This document shows positions 58,956 to 64,000 of a DNA stretch of 64,000 nucleotides, one piece after another. Origin of the DNA: Comamonadaceae bacterium. Its GTDB lineage: Bacteria > Pseudomonadota > Gammaproteobacteria > Burkholderiales > Burkholderiaceae_C. The DNA lies in NCBI GenBank assembly GCA_947447355.1, contig CANFJF010000003.1, positions 44,927 through 108,926 on the forward strand, written 5' to 3'. Position 1 is the stretch's first letter; each line of letters opens with the position of its first letter. Position numbers and translations under genes: made by a program. A model generated the notes under the pieces. The model was not told the DNA's origin, did no database searches, and saw only the letters and a list, made by a program, of their open reading frames with translations.

Positions 58956-59984
58956 ATGAGCCTGACCACCGCCATCACACGCCGCAGCGTTCTGCGCACC
59001 CTGTCCGCCGTCTCCGCCGTGGGCGCTGCGGCCGTTTTGCCGTCGATGGCTCGCGCTGCAGAGTTCTCGTACAAATACGGCAACAACCTGCCCGTGACCC
59101 ATCCGCTGAACATCCGCGCGCAACAGGCCGCAGACCGCATCCTGAAGGAAAGCAATGGTCGGGTTGAGATCAAAATTTTCCCGAACAACCAGTTGGGTGG
59201 CGACACCGACATGCTGGCGCAAGTGCGCTCGGGTGGCATCGAATTTTTCACACCATCGGCGCTGGTGATCGCCACGCTGGTGCCGGTGGCCGCGATCAAT
59301 GCCGTCGGCTTTGCGTTTTCTGATTACCAACAGGTGTGGGGTGCCATGGACGGCAAGCTGGGCGCGCATGTACGCGACGCCATCAGCAAGTCACGCTTGT
59401 ACGCGTTTGAAAAAATGTGGGACAACGGTTTTCGCCAGACCACCAGTAGCAAGGCGCCAATCAACAATGCGAAAGACATGGACGGCCTGAAAATTCGTGT
59501 TCCGGTCAGCCCGCTGAGCATTTCGATGTTCAAGGGACTTGGCGCTGCGCCGACCAGTCTTCAGTTCAGCGAGGTGTATTCCGCGCTCCAGACAAAGATC
59601 GTGGATGCGCAGGAAAACCCGCTGCCGATCATCCAAGTGGCCAAGCTTTATGAGGTTCAGAAGTTTTGCTCATTGACCAACCACATCTGGGACGGTTACT
59701 GGTTTGTGGCCAACGGCCGCGCATGGGACCGGCTGCCGGCAGATCTGAAAACCATTGTGGCCCGCGCCATCAACGAGGCTGGCTTGCAGCAGCGCGAGGA
59801 CATCAAGAAACTCAACGAGACCGTTGTCACTGACCTGCAGTCCAAAGGGTTGGCCATCAACCGTCCGCAGTCAGACACCTTTCGCGCCAAGCTTCGCGAA
59901 GCCGGTTTCTATGGCGAATGGAAGGGCCGGTTTGGCGACGAGGCCTGGGGTCTGTTGGAGCAGTCGGTCGGCAAACTGGCATAA
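58956..59984 (+). CDS. TRAP transporter substrate-binding protein (DctP family)
   Basis: 342 residues from ATG 58956, with GGAG 9 bases before. The N terminus ITRRSVLRTLSAVSAVGAAAVLPSMARAA looks like a Tat signal (RRSVLR). DctP features: YKYGNNLPVTHPLNIRAQQAADRI, IKIFPNNQLGGDTDMLAQVRSGGIEFF, the conserved IRVPVSPLSISMFKGLGAAPTSLQFSEVYSALQ and AQENP. It delivers an organic acid or sugar acid to the fused DctQM protein encoded next. Likely induced through the divergent LacI protein. Confidence 0.92.
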   Translation: MSLTTAITRRSVLRTLSAVSAVGAAAVLPSMARAAEFSYKYGNNLPVTHPLNIRAQQAADRILKESNGRVEIKIFPNNQLGGDTDMLAQVRSGGIEFFTPSALVIATLVPVAAINAVGFAFSDYQQVWGAMDGKLGAHVRDAISKSRLYAFEKMWDNGFRQTTSSKAPINNAKDMDGLKIRVPVSPLSISMFKGLGAAPTSLQFSEVYSALQTKIVDAQENPLPIIQVAKLYEVQKFCSLTNHIWDGYWFVANGRAWDRLPADLKTIVARAINEAGLQQREDIKKLNETVVTDLQSKGLAINRPQSDTFRAKLREAGFYGEWKGRFGDEAWGLLEQSVGKLA

Positions 59985-60095
59985 CCGTCTTCCTCTCCAC
60001 CGAGACTGTCGTCACGTTTCGACAGTCTCAGCCAGACGGTCGGGCGTGACACGGTCTGAATCGTGTCAATTGCATTAATTCCGGAGCTTTCCACC

Positions 60096-61982
60096 ATGTC
60101 CTACTCCCCAGACAAGTCGCTTGCGGCCAGCACACCGCCGGCCAACGCGCTGAGCGCCATGGCACACCGCATCGACAGCGGCTTGGGTCTTGTGGTCGAG
60201 ACCTGTGCGGCTGCTTTGGTACTGGTGGAAATCATGGTCTTGTTCGCGGGTGTGGTCGCGCGTTATGTATTTCATGCGCCTTTGGTTTGGTCTGACGAGT
60301 TGGCATCCATTTTGTTTTTGTGGCTGTCCATGTTAGGTGCGGTCGTGGCCTTGCGGCGTGGCGAACACATGCGGATGACGGCGCTGGTCAACAACGTCAG
60401 GCCGCACATTCGCGCGTTGCTCGACACCATCGCCATCACCGCGTCAATTGCTTTTCTGGTGCTGGTGATCTACCCAGCCACGGACTACGCCTATGAAGAA
60501 AGCTTCATCGTCACCGCCGCCATGGAAGTGAACAACGCCTGGCGCGCCTCGGCGATACCGGTTGGTATGGCGTTGATGATCATCGTGGCTGTGTTGCGTT
60601 TGTTGCGCATCAGTTCCTTCAAGCAAACGGGCATGGCACTGGCCGGCACTGCCGCTGTGGTCTTGCTGTTCTGGTTGGCGCAACCGCTGCTGCAGCCGCT
60701 AGGAAAGTTCAACCTGATCATCTTTTTTGTCATCATCGTCGCCAGCACAGTGCTGTCGGGCGTACCGATTGCGTTCTCGTTTGCCCTGGCCACTTTCGGC
60801 TATCTCGCATTGACGACCTCGACGCCGTTGTTGGTCATGGTCGGCCGCATGGACGAAGGCATGTCGCACATGATTCTGCTGGCGGTGCCGCTCTTTATCT
60901 TTCTGGGCGCGTTGATCGAGATGACCGGCATGGCCAAGGCCATGATCCAGTTTCTTGCCAGCCTGCTAGGCCACGTGCGTGGTGGTTTGAGCTACGTGCT
61001 GATCGGCGCGATGTATTTGGTCTCGGGTATTTCGGGTTCCAAGATCGCCGACATGGCGGCGATTGCGCCGGTGTTGTTCCCCGAAATGAAAAAGCGCGGC
61101 GCCAAGCCCGGCGATCTGGTGGCGCTGCTGTCGGCCACCGGCGCACAGACCGAAACCATTCCACCCTCCATCGTGCTGATCACCATCGGCTCAGTCACTG
61201 GGGTGTCGATTGCCGCACTTTTCACTGGCGGCCTGTTGCCCGCCGTGGTACTAGGCGCAGCCCTCTGCACCGTGGTGTGGTGGCGCAATCGCCATGAAGA
61301 CCTGAGCGCCGTTGCGCGCTACAGCAAACGCGAAATCAGCAAGTTGCTACTGATCGCATTGCCCGCCATCATCCTGCCTTTTGTGATCCGCGCTGCCGTG
61401 GTCGAGGGCGTGGCGACGGCCACCGAGGTCTCCACCATCGGCATCATCTATTCGGTGCTCGCCGGCCTCTTTTTATACCGCCAGTTTCCATGGCGTCGTC
61501 TGCGGCCGATGCTGATCGAAACCGCATCGCTGACTGGCGCGATCATGTTCATCATTGGCTGCGCCACCGCCATGGCTTGGGGACTGACGCAGTCGGGCTT
61601 TTCCCAAGACTTGGCGCGCATCATGGGCAACTTGCCTGGCGGTGCCTATGGTTTCCTCGCGGTGTCCATCGTCGCCTTCATCGTCCTGGGCAGCGTGCTT
61701 GAAGGTATTCCTGCCATCGTGTTGTTCGGCCCGCTGCTGTTCCCGATTGCCCGCATGGTCGGCGTGCACGACGTGCACTACGCCATGGTAGTGATTTTCG
61801 CGATGGGCATCGGCCTCTTTGCCCCGCCATTCGGTGTCGGCTACTACGGCGCTTGCGCGGTCAGCAAGGTCGATCCCGATGAAGGCATTCCCTACATCTG
61901 GGCCTACATGGGCGCGCTGCTGATCGGCTTGGCGCTGGTGGCTGCCGTGCCCTGGTTCTCGACCGGCTTCCTGGCCCGTTAA
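60096..61982 (+). CDS. TRAP transporter fused permease (DctQM)
   Basis: 628 residues. The first 190 residues (VEIMVLFAGVVARYVFHAPLVWSDELASILFLWLSMLGAVVALRRGEHMRM) are a DctQ small permease; the remainder, with about 12 helices, is a DctM domain (FSFALATFGYLAL, AVPLFIFLGALIEMTGMAKAMIQFLASLLGHVRGGLSYVLIGAMYLVSGISGSKIADMAAIAP, LPPAIVLFGPLLFP-like IVLFGPLLFPIARMVGVHDVHYAMVVIFAMGIGLFAPPFGVGYY). Fused QM proteins are common in the DctM/UctM branch. ATG 60096 is preceded by GGAG. Transported substrate unknown; neighbouring genes suggest a branched sugar acid. Confidence 0.93.
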   Translation: MSYSPDKSLAASTPPANALSAMAHRIDSGLGLVVETCAAALVLVEIMVLFAGVVARYVFHAPLVWSDELASILFLWLSMLGAVVALRRGEHMRMTALVNNVRPHIRALLDTIAITASIAFLVLVIYPATDYAYEESFIVTAAMEVNNAWRASAIPVGMALMIIVAVLRLLRISSFKQTGMALAGTAAVVLLFWLAQPLLQPLGKFNLIIFFVIIVASTVLSGVPIAFSFALATFGYLALTTSTPLLVMVGRMDEGMSHMILLAVPLFIFLGALIEMTGMAKAMIQFLASLLGHVRGGLSYVLIGAMYLVSGISGSKIADMAAIAPVLFPEMKKRGAKPGDLVALLSATGAQTETIPPSIVLITIGSVTGVSIAALFTGGLLPAVVLGAALCTVVWWRNRHEDLSAVARYSKREISKLLLIALPAIILPFVIRAAVVEGVATATEVSTIGIIYSVLAGLFLYRQFPWRRLRPMLIETASLTGAIMFIIGCATAMAWGLTQSGFSQDLARIMGNLPGGAYGFLAVSIVAFIVLGSVLEGIPAIVLFGPLLFPIARMVGVHDVHYAMVVIFAMGIGLFAPPFGVGYYGACAVSKVDPDEGIPYIWAYMGALLIGLALVAAVPWFSTGFLAR

Positions 61983-62010
61983 ATATATTCATCTCCACCG
62001 GACTGACACC

Positions 62011-62550
62011 ATGAGCAAATTTTTCGGCGAGATCCGCCAACTCGGTTATGTCGTGAACGACATCGAAGCAGCGATGACACACTGGAGCGAGACCTTGGGC
62101 GTTGGCCCCTGGTTTTACAACCCCAAGGTGCCGATCAAAAACTACAGCTACCGGGGGGTGTCGTATGAACCCCACAACTCAGTGGCACTGGCGAATTCAG
62201 GCTTTGTCCAAGTCGAGTTGATCCAGACGCGCAATGACGTGCCGTCGATGTACCGTGATTTTTTGACAGCACGCAACACCGGTTTGCAACACGTCGCCTA
62301 CTGGACGACCGACTACGATGCCGACCTCGAGCGCTTGCTCAAACAAGGCTTCAAGCCGGTGATGCAAGGCGAAGTTGGCGAGAACGGTCGCTTCATCTAT
62401 TTCGACACCGAATACCATCCGGGCACGGTCATCGAACTGTCTGAAGTGGCCGGACCCAAGGGCAAAATGTTTGACCTCATTCGCCAGGCCTCTGAAGGCT
62501 GGGACGGCAGCGATCCGGTTCGGCCGTTCCCTGATCTGAGCAAACTGTAA
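62011..62550 (+). CDS. VOC (glyoxalase/bleomycin-resistance) superfamily protein
   Basis: 179 residues, one VOC domain pair: RQLGYVVNDIEAAMTHWSETLGVGPWFY in the first half and GLQHVAYWTTDYDADLERLLKQGFKPV with VIELSE in the second, supplying a His and a Glu as possible metal ligands. It resembles methylmalonyl-CoA-epimerase/catechol-dioxygenase-like members only in general. It lies between the TRAP permease and the RuBisCO-like gene with 12-28-base gaps and is therefore likely part of the same pathway, perhaps an isomerase or epimerase. Confidence 0.87.
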   Translation: MSKFFGEIRQLGYVVNDIEAAMTHWSETLGVGPWFYNPKVPIKNYSYRGVSYEPHNSVALANSGFVQVELIQTRNDVPSMYRDFLTARNTGLQHVAYWTTDYDADLERLLKQGFKPVMQGEVGENGRFIYFDTEYHPGTVIELSEVAGPKGKMFDLIRQASEGWDGSDPVRPFPDLSKL

Positions 62551-62561
62551 GACCGCTCCAC

Positions 62562-63827
62562 ATGACGCAAGACAGATTCGAAGCCACCTATTTGATTGAA
62601 ACACCGCTGGCGCCTGCGCAGGTGGCCGAGGTGATGGCGGGTGAGCAGTCCTGCGGAACCTTTGCGCGAGTCGAAGGCGAGACCGACGAACTGCGCGAAC
62701 GTGCGCGGGCAACTGTCGAACATATCGAGGAGCTCGAATCGGTCAACGCGCCGAGTTTGCCCAATGCGCTGCTAGAGCGCAAAGGTCACACCGGGCCTTG
62801 GCGACGCGCCCGCGTCCGCATCTCGTTTCCAGTGGCCAACGTCGGTGCCAATTTACCGACGCTGGCTGCCACCGTGTCTGGCAATCTGTACGACCTCGGC
62901 GAAACCAGCGGCCTGCGATTAGAAAGTCTGACGTTGCCGGCAACCTACCGGGCCCGGTTCGAGTTGCCGCGGTTTGGCATAGCCGGGACGCGTCAGGTCA
63001 CGGGCGTCGCGACAGGCGCATTGGTCGGGACCATCATCAAACCCAATGTCGGATTTTCGGCTGCCCAGACCGCCGAGTTGGTCGGCCGCCTGTGCGCAGC
63101 AGGTGTGGACTTCATCAAAGATGATGAGGTTTGCGCTGACCCAGACCACGCGCCCCTGGCGCAACGTGTGCCAGCCGTGATGGCTGTTGTGCGCGAACAC
63201 CAGCAGCGCACCGGCAAGCATGTCATGGTGGCCTTCAACATCACCGACGAGACGGACGCCATGAAGCGCCACGCTGACTTGGTTGAACGCGAAGGCGGTT
63301 CCTGCGTGATGGCCAGCCTCAACTGTTGCGGATACTCCGGTATGCAAACGCTACGCAGCCACACCGGTCTGGCGATTCACGGGCATCGCAATGGTTATGG
63401 CGCGCTGTCACGACACCCGTTGCTAGGGATGTCGTTTCAGGCCTACCAGACACTGTGGCGATTAGCCGGTGTCGACCACATGCACGTGCATGGATTGCAG
63501 GGCAAGTTCTCGCAGTCTGACGACGAAGTCATCGAATCGGCACACGACTGCTACACACCGCTCACGGATGGTTTTGACGACTGCGTCATGCCGGCATTTT
63601 CTTCCGGTCAGTGGGCCGGTACCGTGCCAGCCACTTGGGCGGCGGTGAAAAGTGACGACCTGCTGTTCATGTCAGGTGGCGGTATCTTGGCGCACCCGGG
63701 CGGTCCTGCCGCCGGTGTCGCCAGCATTCGGCAGGCATGGGCTGCTGCTCGCGCGGGCAGCTCCTTGTCGACATTCGCCGAGCAGGCGCCAGAGCTCGCC
63801 GCCGCATTGGCATTTTTTGGCAAGTAG
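62562..63827 (+). CDS. RuBisCO-like protein (large-subunit family), possible 3-oxo-isoapionate-4-phosphate enzyme
   Basis: 421 residues. Equivalents of RuBisCO active-site residues are kept: Lys160 (K175) in GTIIKPNVG, carbamylatable Lys186, Asp188 and Glu189 (K201, D203, E204) in DFIKDDE, His275/Arg276 in IHGHRNGYG, His310 in HVHGLQGKF, loop-6 Lys315 (K334) and SGGG at 371-374. The K177 equivalent is Asn162. Lack of the small-subunit partner and of CO2-fixation genes argues against carbon fixation. The next gene begins a DUF1537 kinase; RuBisCO-like plus DUF1537 pairs are known in apionate catabolism (OiaX/OiaK), where the former cleaves or decarboxylates 3-oxo-isoapionate 4-phosphate. That assignment is inference. 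Confidence 0.88.
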   Translation: MTQDRFEATYLIETPLAPAQVAEVMAGEQSCGTFARVEGETDELRERARATVEHIEELESVNAPSLPNALLERKGHTGPWRRARVRISFPVANVGANLPTLAATVSGNLYDLGETSGLRLESLTLPATYRARFELPRFGIAGTRQVTGVATGALVGTIIKPNVGFSAAQTAELVGRLCAAGVDFIKDDEVCADPDHAPLAQRVPAVMAVVREHQQRTGKHVMVAFNITDETDAMKRHADLVEREGGSCVMASLNCCGYSGMQTLRSHTGLAIHGHRNGYGALSRHPLLGMSFQAYQTLWRLAGVDHMHVHGLQGKFSQSDDEVIESAHDCYTPLTDGFDDCVMPAFSSGQWAGTVPATWAAVKSDDLLFMSGGGILAHPGGPAAGVASIRQAWAAARAGSSLSTFAEQAPELAAALAFFGK

Positions 63828-63834
63828 CAAGGCG

Positions 63835-64000
63835 ATGGAGTCGCACCTGAGTGGCCTGATGTCCGGTCTCAAAATCGCCTTCTACGGCGACGATTTCACG
63901 GGCGCCACCGACACCCTGTCAACCGCCGCTCGTGCTGGCTTGCGCACGATGTTGTTTTTGGGTTTGCCAACATCGGCCCAGCTTGAGCGTGCTGGACCGC
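63835..64000 (+). CDS. DUF1537 four-carbon acid sugar kinase family protein, 3' partial
   Basis: The frame opens at ATG 63835, or at ATG 63859, 7 bases after the RuBisCO-like stop, and runs off the window end. SGLKIAFYGDDFTGATDTLSTAARAG is the N-terminal signature of the OtnK/DUF1537 kinases (DDFTGAxDT). Known members phosphorylate erythronate, threonate or 3-oxo-isoapionate. It probably supplies the phosphorylated substrate of the upstream RuBisCO-like protein. Confidence 0.88.
   Translation, partial: MESHLSGLMSGLKIAFYGDDFTGATDTLSTAARAGLRTMLFLGLPTSAQLERAGP

Noticed and set aside
62562..63827. Authentic CO2-fixing RuBisCO
   Set aside because: There is no small subunit or phosphoribulokinase nearby, a K177 change, and a DUF1537 kinase follows.

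Overview
The window looks like a chromosomal segment from a betaproteobacterium of the Comamonadaceae type (Rhodoferax/Polaromonas-like). This is inferred from gene content and order only: mnmG-rsmG-lysE-parA-hydrolase-parB, torF-glnK-amtB, lplT diverging from alr, a split metH under an S-adenosylhomocysteine (SAH) riboswitch, and many orphan Bug-type binding proteins. I saw no rRNA, tRNA, CRISPR array, prophage or insertion sequence. Base composition looks even across the window.

Positions 1-5.8 kb are the origin-proximal segregation block. mnmG (5' end outside the window), rsmG, a LysE exporter, parA, a small hydrolase and parB lie on one strand. Two parS sites are embedded in the mnmG and rsmG coding sequences. 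Positions 5.9-24 kb are mixed housekeeping: a membrane protein, a D-lactate dehydrogenase, a cobalamin adenosyltransferase, a three-gene ABC exporter, a flavin reductase, a PHB-depolymerase-like esterase, a PAS/GAF histidine kinase, TetR and LysR regulators, a fasciclin protein, a phosphoesterase, GTP-dependent PEP carboxykinase, an unlisted 55-residue membrane peptide and a lipoprotein.

Positions 24-28 kb hold a complete general amino-acid ABC importer (aapJQMP). recQ and a rhodanese follow. Methionine synthase is then split over two genes, metH1 and metH2, and metH2 is preceded by a clear SAH riboswitch whose 3' edge can pair with the metH2 Shine-Dalgarno sequence. The B12 adenosyltransferase and MetH both belong to cobalamin metabolism. 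An HNH nuclease and comM follow. torF-glnK-amtB is preceded by a sigma-54 promoter and an NtrC-like site, so it is probably nitrogen-regulated. Positions 40-48 kb carry an SMP-30 lactonase, glcE, a DUF1275 protein, glcF, a vapB antitoxin with a decapitated vapC, an EamA permease, lplT and alr.

Positions 48-64 kb are an accessory catabolic region in two blocks. The first (50.1-57.8 kb), behind a divergent LysR regulator, has a class III CoA-transferase, an HMG-CoA-lyase-like enzyme, an EthD-like small protein, the two AtuA-family pieces and three Bug receptors. A fourth Bug receptor lies on the other side of the LysR gene, and no TctA/TctB membrane subunits are present. The second (57.8 kb to the edge), behind a divergent LacI regulator with repeated operator-like elements, has a TRAP transporter, a VOC protein, a RuBisCO-like protein and the start of a DUF1537 acid-sugar kinase. 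The last two are the pairing known from apionate / 3-oxo-isoapionate catabolism. These two blocks are the best candidates for undescribed chemistry.
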